Below are positions 1 to 7,069 of a stretch of DNA of 33,616 nt, one piece after another. The DNA is taken from positions 1 to 33,616 of the forward strand of contig CALMUY010000153.1 in assembly GCA_937873005.1 (NCBI GenBank), read 5' to 3'. Source of the stretch: an uncultured Aeromicrobium sp. (GTDB taxonomy: Bacteria > Actinomycetota > Actinomycetes > Propionibacteriales > Nocardioidaceae). Under the pieces are notes generated by a model, which saw nothing but the letters and a program-made list of their open reading frames with translations, was not told where the DNA came from and ran no database searches. Position 1 is the stretch's first letter, and every line of letters starts with the position of its first letter. A program made the position numbers and the translations under genes.

Positions 1-466
1 TGTCGATGTTCTTCGCAACTGGTAGGCGAATGTCCACGAGATCGGCGGCTTCGGGCCCAGCGGTGAGTTTGTCCATATAGAACACAGCCGAAGGGTCGTA
101 CATTGAGCCGCGCGGCGCGACGGCCATGACCGAGATCGCGTTGGGCAGTCCCTTCGAGGTCAGGGTCGTGCCGTCGATGGGGTCAACCGCGACGTCGCAT
201 TCGGGCCCGTCCCCATCGCCCACGTGTTCGCCGTTGAAAAGCATGGGCGCTTCGTCTTTTTCGCCTTCGCCGATCACGACGACACCAGCCATCGAAACGG
301 TGTTGATCATCTTGCGCATGCCGTCAACGGCAACGCCATCGGCGCCGTTCTTATCGCCTCGACCAACCCAGCGCGAGGCCGCAATGGCACCGGCTTCGGT
401 CACTCGGACGAGTTCGAGGGCGAGATTTCGGTCGGGGGCTTCAGCAGCAGGCTTGAAAGTGTCCAC
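1..466 (-). CDS. glpX: Class II fructose-1,6-bisphosphatase GlpX, N-terminal fragment
   Basis: Hydrolyses fructose-1,6-bisphosphate to fructose-6-phosphate in gluconeogenesis, in the cytoplasm. Reading the minus strand from about 470 down gives the typical start of the family: [18 protein letters not shown], then [26 protein letters not shown] and the metal/substrate motif DPIDGTTL, ending at the window edge in LPVAKNID. About 155 of roughly 330 residues are present; the C-terminus lies outside. An ATG at 472-470 is in frame, but it abuts a TAGAGT -10 hexamer. The GTG at 466-464 sits exactly 6 nt downstream of that hexamer and is preferred as a leaderless start. The gene is divergent from the DUF4245 gene, the usual actinobacterial arrangement. 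The identity is certain; the start is a choice between two codons. Confidence 0.93.
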   Translation of the reverse strand, partial: MDTFKPAAEAPDRNLALELVRVTEAGAIAASRWVGRGDKNGADGVAVDGMRKMINTVSMAGVVVIGEGEKDEAPMLFNGEHVGDGDGPECDVAVDPIDGTTLTSKGLPNAISVMAVAPRGSMYDPSAVFYMDKLTAGPEAADLVDIRLPVAKNID

Positions 467-472
467 GTGCAT

Positions 473-478
473 ACTCTA
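473..478 (-). promoter_or_regulatory. -10 hexamer (TAGAGT) of glpX, leaderless type
   Basis: TAGAGT on the minus strand is followed by 6 nt and then the GTG at 466. With a transcription start about 7 nt after the hexamer, the mRNA would begin at the start codon. I see no TTGACA-like -35. Confidence 0.5.
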
Positions 479-492
479 TCGAGACGCCTGTC

Positions 493-498
493 TAGGCT
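493..498 (+). promoter_or_regulatory. Candidate -10 hexamer (TAGGCT) for the DUF4245 gene
   Basis: TAGGCT lies about 45 nt upstream of the ATG at 543. It predicts a short leader carrying AAGGA at 527-531 as a weak, rather distant ribosome binding site. It faces the glpX promoter, so the two divergent genes share this roughly 70-bp gap. Confidence 0.4.
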
Positions 499-542
499 GG
501 ACCTGTTAGGGCAGTTAGCCACACGTAAGGACACGTCTTTCC

Positions 543-1076
543 ATGAGTTCAACTTCGCGCGGCAACCCATCCATGGGCGATATTTTGCGCACAACCATCG
601 TGTTGGGTCTCATTTTGGTGGGGCTTTTCGCTGCCGGGAAACTGCTCTTCACGGTTGAACCCGAAAACCCGACATCTGACGTCGACTATCTGTTGGCGGC
701 CTCCGGTGTCGAAAACTCGGCCGGGTTCGATCCACTTGTCGTGCCGAAACTCGATGAGGGCTGGCGTGCCACCGTGGCGAAGTTCGACGGTAATTCGTGG
801 CGCTTCGTCATCACTCGCGACAAAGAGTTCTATTCGTTCGAGCAAGTTCGGATGGGCGAGCGCGAGTTCTTGCTGACCTCGGGCATCACGTTGAAAGACG
901 ACGCCACCGTGGATTTTGACGGAACCACGTGGCGGATAGGTTCCGATGAATCCGGCAACCCGGCCTATCTGCGCGACGACAGCGGTTTCATGTACGCCGT
1001 CACGAGCAACGCCACACGAGCGGACGTGGAATCCTACGTGGCGTCGTTGGTGCCGTTCTCGACCGTTTCAGACTGA
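543..1076 (+). CDS. DUF4245 family membrane-anchored protein
   Basis: A 177-residue protein of unknown function. It has one N-terminal membrane segment (residues about 14-33, ILRTTIVLGLILVGLFAAG), then an extracytoplasmic domain with the family features GWRATVAKFDG and FEQV. No catalytic motif is visible. The family is restricted to actinobacteria and normally sits beside glpX, as here. The start at 543 is the first ATG after AAGGA (527-531); an internal ATG at residue 11 is an alternative. The last 43 bp overlap the 3' end of xseB on the other strand. A role at the cell envelope is inferred only from topology. Confidence 0.85.
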   Translation: MSSTSRGNPSMGDILRTTIVLGLILVGLFAAGKLLFTVEPENPTSDVDYLLAASGVENSAGFDPLVVPKLDEGWRATVAKFDGNSWRFVITRDKEFYSFEQVRMGEREFLLTSGITLKDDATVDFDGTTWRIGSDESGNPAYLRDDSGFMYAVTSNATRADVESYVASLVPFSTVSD

Positions 1077-1282
1077 GTACTGGCTGCTGCGAGTCGTTCG
1101 CGGGCACCATCGAGCCACTGTTGGCAAATGGCAGCGAGCGCTTCGCCGCGTTCCCACAACATCAACGACTCTTCAAGGGTCACGCCGCCCGTTTCGAGTT
1201 TCTGGACAATCCCGATGAGTTCTTCGCGTGCCGCTTCATAACTGATCTCAGGTGTTTCAGGTGTTCTAGGTGTTTTAGGCAT
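1034..1282 (-). CDS. xseB: Exodeoxyribonuclease VII small subunit
   Basis: Small helical subunit that joins XseA to form exonuclease VII, which degrades single-stranded DNA to oligonucleotides. The 82-residue protein carries the family core: SYEAAREELIGIVQKLETG, then TLEESLMLWERGEALAAIC. The ATG at 1282 overlaps the xseA stop (TAA, 1277-1275) by 8 bp, so the two are translationally coupled in the order xseA then xseB. The C-terminal tail, rich in Ser, Thr, Glu and Asn, overlaps the DUF4245 reading frame by 43 bp. The frame is open far upstream, but a longer start would run deep into xseA and has no homology. Confidence 0.93.
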   Translation of the reverse strand: MPKTPRTPETPEISYEAAREELIGIVQKLETGGVTLEESLMLWERGEALAAICQQWLDGARERLAAASTQSETVENGTNDAT

Positions 1283-2510
1283 GAGGTTCCTTCGTGTCTG
1301 TTGCCGTGAGTGTGGTGACGCTGGCCCCAATCCTGCCGTGCGCGACACGCACCGAAATCGTGTCGCCTTCGGCGAGGTCTTCGGGGCTCGTGACGTGCGA
1401 GCCGTCGTTGGCTTGGACGATCGCATAGCCGCGTTCGAGAGTCGCCAACGGAGACAAGGCCCGCACCCGGGCAAGTTGGTGGGCGAGATCATCGTGGGCT
1501 CGATGAAGTCGTTGACCAAACGCATTACGCGACCGGGCAATCGTCAGATCGAGGTCTTGGCGCCGGATGTCAACAATCGAGGTTGGTTGCGTCAGCACGG
1601 GGCGCGAGCGGATCTGATCGAGGGCTTGTGATTCAGCGGCAATGCGGGCCGACATGGCGCCGCGAATCCGATCAACACTGTGGCTCAGCCCGTCGCGTTC
1701 GGCCGATTCATCAGGGACGACGCGCTTGGCCGCATCCGTGGGAGTTGACGCCCGCAAGTCGGCAACGAAATCGAGAATCGGCATGTCTGGCTCGTGACCG
1801 ATTGCGCTAATCACGGGAGTGGTCGCAGCGAATACGGCGCGAACGAGGGCCTCGTCGCTGAACGGCAGGAGATCTTCAAGTGAGCCACCGCCACGGGCGA
1901 TGATGATGACGTCCACGTTCGCGTCGGCATCGAACTCGCGCAACGCGGCGATCACTTCGCCGGCGGACTTCGGGCCCTGGACGAGGGCGTGCTTCACGAA
2001 CACCGTTGCGCCACTCCACCGGTTGCGGATGTTTTCCAGCACGTCTTTCTCGGCGGCCGTTTCGCGCCCGGTAATCACGCCGATTCCGCGAGGTAAGAGC
2101 GGTAATGGCAGTTTGTGGCGTGGCTCAAACAGGCCTTCGGCCGCGAGCAGTTGCTTGCGCTTCTCCAGTTCGGCGAGCAAAGCGCCTTGGCCGGCCGGTC
2201 TGATCTGCGAAATCTTGAGCGACAGCCGACCGCTGGGCACATAGAAATCTGGTTTTGCTTCGACGATGACGCGCATGCCGTCGGTGATCGGGGTGGGGGA
2301 GGACTCGTACACTCCGCGAAACGCGATCGCGGACGTGCTGACCTTCTCGTTCAAATCCCGCAACGTCAAATAATAGAAATTGCCGCTGCGTTTTGGCTGA
2401 ACGACTTCCGCTTCGATCCATACGGCACCGAGCCGGCCGATGTAGCCGCTCAAAAGTTCCGAAATTGTGTGCAGAGCGGCAGGGCTCTGCTCGCTCGTTT
2501 CCAAGGCCAT
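1275..2510 (-). CDS. xseA: Exodeoxyribonuclease VII large subunit
   Basis: Catalytic subunit of exonuclease VII, a cytoplasmic enzyme of DNA repair and recombination. It has 411 residues, close to the usual size. Residues about 12-110 form the N-terminal OB-fold (VWIEAEVVQ, FYYLTLRD). The catalytic domain follows with GVITGRETAAEKDVL, the glycine-rich RGGGSLEDLLPFSDE and SAIGHEPDMPILDFVADLRASTPT. The C-terminal part is helical and charged and ends in the usual small domain (LERGYAIV). The ATG at 2510 lies 6 nt after a TAAGGT hexamer, suggesting leaderless transcription of xseA-xseB. The promoter region is shared with divergent ispH. Confidence 0.96.
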   Translation of the reverse strand: MALETSEQSPAALHTISELLSGYIGRLGAVWIEAEVVQPKRSGNFYYLTLRDLNEKVSTSAIAFRGVYESSPTPITDGMRVIVEAKPDFYVPSGRLSLKISQIRPAGQGALLAELEKRKQLLAAEGLFEPRHKLPLPLLPRGIGVITGRETAAEKDVLENIRNRWSGATVFVKHALVQGPKSAGEVIAALREFDADANVDVIIIARGGGSLEDLLPFSDEALVRAVFAATTPVISAIGHEPDMPILDFVADLRASTPTDAAKRVVPDESAERDGLSHSVDRIRGAMSARIAAESQALDQIRSRPVLTQPTSIVDIRRQDLDLTIARSRNAFGQRLHRAHDDLAHQLARVRALSPLATLERGYAIVQANDGSHVTSPEDLAEGDTISVRVAHGRIGASVTTLTATDTKEPHA

Positions 2511-2516
2511 GACATC

Positions 2517-2522
2517 ACCTTA
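2517..2522 (-). promoter_or_regulatory. -10 hexamer (TAAGGT) of xseAB, leaderless type
   Basis: TAAGGT on the minus strand is separated by 6 nt (2516-2511) from the xseA ATG. The AAGG inside it could also be read as a ribosome binding site, so the promoter reading rests partly on the same arrangement at other genes here. Confidence 0.5.
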
Positions 2523-2600
2523 GGGCTCCGCACTGACACGAGTTGGCGTTCAGCGTTCGCGTGTTGCACTCGGGGCTCGGTCGGGTAAGGGTTACGCAGG

Positions 2601-2606
2601 TAGACT
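2601..2606 (+). promoter_or_regulatory. -10 hexamer (TAGACT) of ispH, leaderless type
   Basis: TAGACT is followed by GCCCTT and then the ATG at 2613, a 6-nt spacing with no Shine-Dalgarno sequence between. This is one of the clearest leaderless arrangements in the window. Confidence 0.6.
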
Positions 2607-2612
2607 GCCCTT

Positions 2613-3605
2613 ATGTCGTCTTCCACAATTGATCTCGGTATGCCCGTGTCTGATGGGCAAGTGCTCTTGGCAGCGCCGCGTGGCTATTGCGCGGGTGTCG
2701 ATCGCGCCGTCATCACCGTCGAGAAGGCCTTGGACTTGTACGGGCCGCCGGTGTACGTGCGCAAAGAAATTGTGCACAACAAGCATGTGGTGAATGATCT
2801 TGCTGAACGTGGCGCGATCTTTGTTGACGAACTCGATGAGGTTCCGCCCGGCTCCACTGTCGTTTTTTCGGCTCATGGCGTTTCGCCTGCCGTGCACATT
2901 GAAGCGGGTGAGCGCAATCTGAAGACGATCGATGCTACGTGCCCGCTGGTGACGAAGGTTCACCACGAAGCTCGCCGATTCGCCGAGAACGATTATCGGA
3001 TTCTGTTGATTGGGCACGCAGGCCACGAAGAAGTAGAAGGCACTGCGGGTGAAGCACCGGACCACATCACGCTTGTTGAGCATCCTGAAGACGTAGATGG
3101 GCTCGAGTTCCCAGAAGGCACGAAACTTTCCTGGCTGTCGCAAACCACGTTGTCGGTTGACGAGACGATGGAGATTGTGCGCAGGCTGCGCGAGAAGTTC
3201 CCGCATCTTGAAGATCCACCGAGTGACGACATTTGTTATGCGACCCAGAACCGGCAAGTTGCTGTCAAAGAGATCGCCAAGAATGCTGACTTGGTGATCG
3301 TCGTGGGTTCGGCAAACTCGTCCAACTCGGTTCGCCTCGTTGAGGTGGCGCTTGAAGCGGGCGCGAAAGCGTCGTATCGCATCGATGATGTCAGCGAGTT
3401 GAAGCCCGAATGGCTCGAAGGTGTGACGCGCGTGGGTGTGACGTCGGGTGCCTCAGTTCCCGACAATCTCGTGCAAGATGTGCTCGATCTGTTGAGCGAA
3501 CGGGGAATCGGTGACACAAAGGCAGTTCGCACTGCGGAAGAATCGCTCATTTTTGCTTTGCCGCCGGAACTTCGCAAAGACCTCAAGGCTGCCGGCAAAC
3601 TCTAA
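2613..3605 (+). CDS. ispH: 4-hydroxy-3-methylbut-2-enyl diphosphate reductase IspH (LytB)
   Basis: Last enzyme of the MEP isoprenoid pathway. It reduces HMBPP to IPP and DMAPP with an oxygen-sensitive iron-sulfur cluster, in the cytoplasm. The 330-residue protein has the three cluster cysteines at residues 26 ([12 protein letters not shown]), 110 ([14 protein letters not shown]) and 208 ([11 protein letters not shown]). Conserved substrate-pocket histidines lie in [15 protein letters not shown] and GHAGHEE, and the C-terminal region has GASVPDNLV. The start is fixed by the leaderless promoter just upstream. It is convergent with the DUF6542 gene, with only 2 bp between stops. In this genome, isoprenoids for quinones and lipid carriers probably come from this pathway. 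Confidence 0.97.
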   Translation: MSSSTIDLGMPVSDGQVLLAAPRGYCAGVDRAVITVEKALDLYGPPVYVRKEIVHNKHVVNDLAERGAIFVDELDEVPPGSTVVFSAHGVSPAVHIEAGERNLKTIDATCPLVTKVHHEARRFAENDYRILLIGHAGHEEVEGTAGEAPDHITLVEHPEDVDGLEFPEGTKLSWLSQTTLSVDETMEIVRRLREKFPHLEDPPSDDICYATQNRQVAVKEIAKNADLVIVVGSANSSNSVRLVEVALEAGAKASYRIDDVSELKPEWLEGVTRVGVTSGASVPDNLVQDVLDLLSERGIGDTKAVRTAEESLIFALPPELRKDLKAAGKL

Positions 3606-3607
3606 AA

Positions 3608-4075
3608 CTAGCTTTGGCTGTAGAAAACGATGCGCTTTTCGCGCGCGTTCCAAAACCTCAGTAACGAAGCGACGATGGCTAGGCCTTGTCCCAGCATGAG
3701 GATTCCGCCGTTCTTCATTGTGGCGGAGATCGCGTGACCTACCGGGCCGGTGCTTTCGGGCAAGTTCTCAATGACGAGTGCCTCAGGGTTCAGCGATGCG
3801 ATCGTCAACATGGCGAGCATGAGCAGTACGGGCGGCATGAGCGTGATCACGTAAAGCCCTCGCTCGGTCACAGCGAGGGGAGCGGTGACCACGACGAGTA
3901 AATAGCCGACGGTAAAAACCGCACCAATTTCGTTATCGAGTAGATCAATGCTGGAAATGATGCTCAGGGCCAATACCGACATCATAATGGTTCCGCCGGT
4001 GGTCAAGTCGTGACGCGAGAGGTTCGCGGGAACGCGCGCGATAGTCGCGAGGGGGCCACTCGCCTGCGTGCTCAT
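3608..4075 (-). CDS. DUF6542 family membrane protein
   Basis: A 155-residue integral membrane protein with about four hydrophobic segments (residues about 28-50, 52-70, 75-95 and 125-142) and a short basic C-terminus (WNAREKRIVF). The function is unknown. Proteins of this type lie between ispH and ychF in many actinobacteria, and this position supports the assignment. The start at 4075 follows a TAGCCT hexamer by 7 nt. The stop is 2 bp from the ispH stop on the other strand. No catalytic or binding motif is visible, so nothing more specific can be said. Confidence 0.8.
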   Translation of the reverse strand: MSTQASGPLATIARVPANLSRHDLTTGGTIMMSVLALSIISSIDLLDNEIGAVFTVGYLLVVVTAPLAVTERGLYVITLMPPVLLMLAMLTIASLNPEALVIENLPESTGPVGHAISATMKNGGILMLGQGLAIVASLLRFWNAREKRIVFYSQS

Positions 4076-4082
4076 GCACCAG

Positions 4083-4088
4083 AGGCTA
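4083..4088 (-). promoter_or_regulatory. -10 hexamer (TAGCCT) of the DUF6542 gene, leaderless type
   Basis: TAGCCT on the minus strand is followed by 7 nt and the ATG at 4075. No ribosome binding site lies in the spacer. Confidence 0.5.
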
Positions 4089-4103
4089 GTTCATGAATGC
4101 CCG

Positions 4104-4120
4104 ATAATTCCGCCAATTAT
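4104..4120. repeat. AT-rich inverted repeat between DUF6542 gene and ychF
   Basis: ATAATT, five bases CCGCC, then AATTAT: perfect 6-bp arms. It lies just upstream of the DUF6542 -10 hexamer, where a repressor or activator could bind. No matching site was noticed elsewhere in the window. Confidence 0.35.
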
Positions 4121-4221
4121 GCTGGTGTCGCACGGTGGGCATGTTGCGCAATGGTCCTTGTGAGGTTTCGGCGTTTGTGATTGAGGCGAACCGCACCACG
4201 GATGCTCGGGCAGCGTGACCG

Positions 4222-4227
4222 TAGGCT
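4222..4227 (+). promoter_or_regulatory. -10 hexamer (TAGGCT) of ychF, leaderless type
   Basis: TAGGCT ends 8 nt before the GTG at 4236, which opens the usual YchF N-terminus. This argues against the upstream in-frame GTG at 4215, which lies before the hexamer. Confidence 0.5.
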
Positions 4228-4235
4228 TAGGCCTT

Positions 4236-5324
4236 GTGGCTCTTTCAATTGGCATCGTAGGTCTCCCGAACGCGGGTAAGTCGACTCTCTTTAACGCACT
4301 CACCAACAATCACGTTTTGGCGGCGAACTATCCGTTCGCGACAATCGAACCGAACGTGGGCGTCGTGGGGGTACCAGATGCTCGCCTCGACAAACTCGCC
4401 GAGATTTTCGGTTCGGAACGCATCCTGCCAGCGACGGTGCAATTCGTTGATATCGCAGGGATCGTGCGGGGCGCGAGCGAAGGCGAAGGTATGGGCAACA
4501 AGTTCTTGTCGCATATTCGCGAATCTGATGCGATTTGCCAAGTGACGCGCGTTTTCCGCGACGAAGACGTCACCCACGTGGACGGAGACGTGAACCCGTC
4601 CAGCGATCTTGAGACGATCACGATCGAACTTGTGCTCGCTGATTTGCAGACCGTTGATAACGCTTTGCCGCGGCTCGAGAAGGAATCGCGCAAAGACAAG
4701 GAACTCGTGCCGATGCTGGACGAGGCGCGTAAAGCCAAAGTGGTGCTTGAGGACGGTCGCGGTGTGCTCGCGGCCGGGCTTGACTTGGGATTGTTGCGCG
4801 AACTGCACTTGCTGACGGCCAAGAAGTTCTTGTACGTATTCAATTGCGATGCCGACGAACTCGCCGACGAAGACCTCAAGAGCCGCATGCGAGAGTTGTG
4901 TGCTCCGGCTGAAGCGATCTTCCTTGACGCGAAGAGTGAAGCAGAATTGGCCGAACTCGGCGACGACGAAGAAGCCGAAGAGATCCGTACGGAAATGCTC
5001 GCCGAGATGGGTATCACCGAACCGGGACTTGACCAGTTGGCGCGCGTCGGCTTCGACACGCTCGGACTGCAGACCTATCTCACGGCAGGTCCGAAGGAAG
5101 CGCGTGCTTGGACGATCCGTAAGGGTTCGACCGCGCCCGAAGCAGCTGGGGTGATTCACACCGACTTCCAAAAGGGCTTCATTAAGGCCGAGATCGTCAG
5201 TTTCGACGACCTCGTCACAGCAGGCACGATGAATGACGCCAAAGCCGCCGGTAAAGTTCGGATGGAAGGCAAGGAATACATCATGGCCGACGGCGACGTA
5301 GTCGAGTTCCGCTTCAACGTCTAA
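4236..5324 (+). CDS. ychF: Redox-regulated ATPase / ribosome-binding GTPase-like YchF (Obg family)
   Basis: A P-loop NTPase of the Obg family that prefers ATP, binds ribosomes and acts in translation and stress responses. It has 362 residues, the usual length. The G domain begins almost at residue 1: ALSIGIVGLPNAGKSTLFNALT (P loop), then NYPFATIEPNVGVV, DIAGIVRGASEGEGMGNKFL and the NCDADE region in place of a normal NKxD. A coiled-coil arm follows at about 135-200. The C-terminal TGS-like domain includes GPKEARAWTIRKGSTAPEAAGVIH and ends DVVEFRFNV. The start is GTG at 4236: the homologous N-terminus starts here, and the promoter hexamer overlaps any longer form. Confidence 0.96.
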   Translation: MALSIGIVGLPNAGKSTLFNALTNNHVLAANYPFATIEPNVGVVGVPDARLDKLAEIFGSERILPATVQFVDIAGIVRGASEGEGMGNKFLSHIRESDAICQVTRVFRDEDVTHVDGDVNPSSDLETITIELVLADLQTVDNALPRLEKESRKDKELVPMLDEARKAKVVLEDGRGVLAAGLDLGLLRELHLLTAKKFLYVFNCDADELADEDLKSRMRELCAPAEAIFLDAKSEAELAELGDDEEAEEIRTEMLAEMGITEPGLDQLARVGFDTLGLQTYLTAGPKEARAWTIRKGSTAPEAAGVIHTDFQKGFIKAEIVSFDDLVTAGTMNDAKAAGKVRMEGKEYIMADGDVVEFRFNV

Positions 5325-5351
5325 TCCCCACAATTCCCACGAGACCCTCGA

Positions 5352-5396
5352 TTTTTGGGTTCGCGCATACCAATTAGGTACGCGCGAACCCAAAAA
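5352..5396. terminator. Long perfect hairpin after ychF (no U tract)
   Basis: Two 15-bp arms (TTTTTGGGTTCGCGC at 5352-5366 and its complement at 5382-5396) enclose a loop that can pair further (TACC/GGTA around AATTA). It begins 27 bp after the ychF stop. Neither strand has a U run beyond the stem, so it would be a U-less terminator or an mRNA 3'-end stabiliser. Confidence 0.6.
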
Positions 5397-5465
5397 CGTG
5401 GGTGAAGTGTGAACAGTGTGACGGCGTGGCTGCATTAGTAGGTGATTGATATCGCTAACTAGGGG

Positions 5466-5477
5466 TTCTCGCGAGAA
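5466..5477. repeat. 12-bp perfect palindrome upstream of the LRR lipoprotein gene
   Basis: TTCTCGCGAGAA reads the same on both strands. It lies about 85 bp before the GTG start of the leucine-rich-repeat gene in an otherwise featureless 160-bp leader. A dimeric regulator is plausible, but I cannot name one. Confidence 0.4.
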
Positions 5478-5559
5478 ATCAACCTGGTGGCCCAATTCGC
5501 CATAGACTTGAAGTGTTGGCAGAAACGCTGTCCGACTCGGGCGAAATGGGGTATTCAAC

Positions 5560-6498
5560 GTGTTTTCTTGGCGATTTAATTCACTCCGGATCCTTGTGTT
5601 AGCACTTAGCGGTCTATTACTTTTTTCCGCCTGTTCCGGATCCGGCGACAAAACTGCTGCCGATCGAGGCACGGGGAAAAGTCAGCAGAACCAGGTCATC
5701 GACTTTGAGGATCCTGTGCTTGAGCGGCTTCTTCAAGAAAAGCTCAAGAAGGAAGAGATCAGGGCAAGCGACCTAGCTGACTACCGCAGAATTCATATCG
5801 CAGCCGATGAGTTCGTTTTCCTCACCAAACCGGGTGAAGATTCAGAATCAGTCGCGCATTACATGCTCGATGACGAGTTTGAATTTGAAGGAAAGCGCTA
5901 TCACGGCTTCGGCACCATGACCACCTTGGCGGACCTCAAACACTTCGCCGCGTTAGAGGAAATTAACGTAACGCTCCAACCCAAGATCGACTACTCAACC
6001 ATCCCAGCCAGCGTGGCCAAGAAGGTCACGATCATGAGAATCAACCAGAGCAAGCTCACCTCGATTGACTTCGTAAGCGATTTTCCGCAGCTTGGCGAAC
6101 TCGATATCGATGGGAACGATGTTTCGGATTTGGGTCCCCTTGCTGGAAAGAGTTCGCTCATAAGTTTGCGCTTCCGCTGGAATCAAGTTGAAGACTTAAG
6201 CCCGTTGTCGGATCAGAAGAAGCTTCGCACGATTCAAGCGAACAGCAACAAGGTCTCCGATTTGTCTCCGCTGGCGGAACTTCCCAAACTCGAAGAGATC
6301 GGCTTCTATGACAACAAGATCGTTGATGTTTCTCCACTTCAAGGAATGTCGACGCTCACCAACATTGAATTGAGCAACAACCGAATTTCCGACGTGTCGC
6401 CGCTGAAAGACTTCACCTCAATCGAAGAGTTGCGACTCGTAGGGAACCCGATCAAGAACATTGAACTCTTGTCGAGAGTCCCGAATGTGGAGTACTAA
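5560..6498 (+). CDS. Secreted lipoprotein with internalin-type leucine-rich repeats
   Basis: A 312-residue predicted surface lipoprotein. The signal peptide SLRILVLALSGLLLFSAC ends in a lipobox (LFSAC, Cys25), and a linker follows. Residues about 47-150 form a non-repeat domain. About six leucine-rich repeats of 22 residues fill about 155-312, of the internalin/SDS22 pattern (DLSPLAELPKLEEIGFYDNK; DVSPLKDFTSIEELRLVGNP). Such repeats form a curved protein-binding surface; the partner is unknown. The start is GTG at 5560. Early leucine codons are TTA, CTA and TTA, uncommon in the neighbouring genes, and the gene interrupts otherwise conserved blocks, so recent acquisition is possible. It is convergent with the nitrobindin gene and separated by a hairpin. 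Confidence 0.88.
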   Translation: MFSWRFNSLRILVLALSGLLLFSACSGSGDKTAADRGTGKSQQNQVIDFEDPVLERLLQEKLKKEEIRASDLADYRRIHIAADEFVFLTKPGEDSESVAHYMLDDEFEFEGKRYHGFGTMTTLADLKHFAALEEINVTLQPKIDYSTIPASVAKKVTIMRINQSKLTSIDFVSDFPQLGELDIDGNDVSDLGPLAGKSSLISLRFRWNQVEDLSPLSDQKKLRTIQANSNKVSDLSPLAELPKLEEIGFYDNKIVDVSPLQGMSTLTNIELSNNRISDVSPLKDFTSIEELRLVGNPIKNIELLSRVPNVEY

Positions 6499-6513
6499 AA
6501 GGTAAACCTAGCG

Positions 6514-6546
6514 AACGCTCACTCGCCTTCAACGCGAGTGAGCGTT
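6514..6546. terminator. Convergent hairpin with 13-bp arms between LRR gene and nitrobindin gene
   Basis: AACGCTCACTCGC (6514-6526), a 7-nt loop, and its perfect complement (6534-6546). The hairpin starts 16 bp after the LRR stop and contains the last codons and the stop of the convergent nitrobindin gene. No U tract follows on either strand, so it would be a bidirectional terminator of the U-less kind. Confidence 0.6.
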
Positions 6547-6998
6547 GCGCTGAGGTGGTGCGTCATCGGGACGCCAACTGCGGCCATCGCGAACGAAGTC
6601 GTGAGGGTATCGCCGTCAAGATGAATCGTGCGTTTCGTGGCATCGACCTGCTTCGCCGAAGTTGAATTGACCACGCGCGATAGTAGTTCGGCAGTAAAGC
6701 CTTCCTCATGAAGTTCGATCGGACCTTCAGCCAGCTCGGTCTGGCCCGTGGGTTGCGCCAAAACGAACTCGAGAGTCTCATACTTCACTACGCGCAGGTA
6801 CCCGGTTTCGATGTGCATGGGTCGACCTTCGGGCGACCACGTGCGCTGCGAATACACGAGAAACGGCTTGCCGACGTCAACGAAACTGACTTCCTCGGTG
6901 TAGTGAAAGGAATCGATCGTGGGGTACTCGCCGGCGCCTTCGCCTCGCCACGTACCGACAAGATGGCGAACAGGTTCCAATGCTGGATTCAGGCTCAT
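6519..6998 (-). CDS. Nitrobindin-like heme-binding beta-barrel protein (DUF1794/THAP4 type)
   Basis: A small cytoplasmic beta-barrel of 159 residues. Bacterial nitrobindins bind ferric heme and react with NO or peroxynitrite. The N-terminal signature HLVGTWRGEGAGEYP (residues 12-26, GxWxGxG type) and the alternating strands (FHYTEEVSF, ETGYLRVV, LEFVLAQPTG) are clear. The C-terminal strand carries MTHHLSATL; His147 or His148 is the expected proximal heme ligand. The start at 6998 follows a TAGACT hexamer by 7 nt and matches the family N-terminus; a longer open frame to 7088 is rejected. The gene's 3' end lies in the hairpin at 6514-6546. Heme binding is inferred from the family. Confidence 0.88.
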   Translation of the reverse strand: MSLNPALEPVRHLVGTWRGEGAGEYPTIDSFHYTEEVSFVDVGKPFLVYSQRTWSPEGRPMHIETGYLRVVKYETLEFVLAQPTGQTELAEGPIELHEEGFTAELLSRVVNSTSAKQVDATKRTIHLDGDTLTTSFAMAAVGVPMTHHLSATLTRVEGE

Positions 6999-7005
6999 GG
7001 GGGAA

Positions 7006-7011
7006 AGTCTA
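7006..7011 (-). promoter_or_regulatory. -10 hexamer (TAGACT) of the nitrobindin-like gene, leaderless type
   Basis: TAGACT on the minus strand, 7 nt before the ATG at 6998, with only TTCCCCC between. It is the same hexamer as at ispH. Confidence 0.55.
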
Positions 7012-7069
7012 GGCTTCTGTCGGAGCAAGGTGGCATGGTGCGCTCGACGCGGCAGGTGAAGATAGACCC

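Noticed and set aside
1140-1540. Long N-terminal extension of XseB in the same frame
   Set aside because: It overlaps the conserved 3' end of xseA; homology begins at the ATG at 1282, which overlaps the xseA stop in the usual coupled way.
2592-3257. 221-codon minus-strand open frame opposite ispH
   Set aside because: Shadow of ispH; no recognisable motif and it would cover the ispH promoter.
4245-5672. 475-codon open frame on the minus strand opposite ychF
   Set aside because: It lies antisense to an unmistakable YchF sequence, shows no domain, is rich in His and Arg as expected from a shadow of a GC-biased gene, and has no promoter or ribosome binding site.
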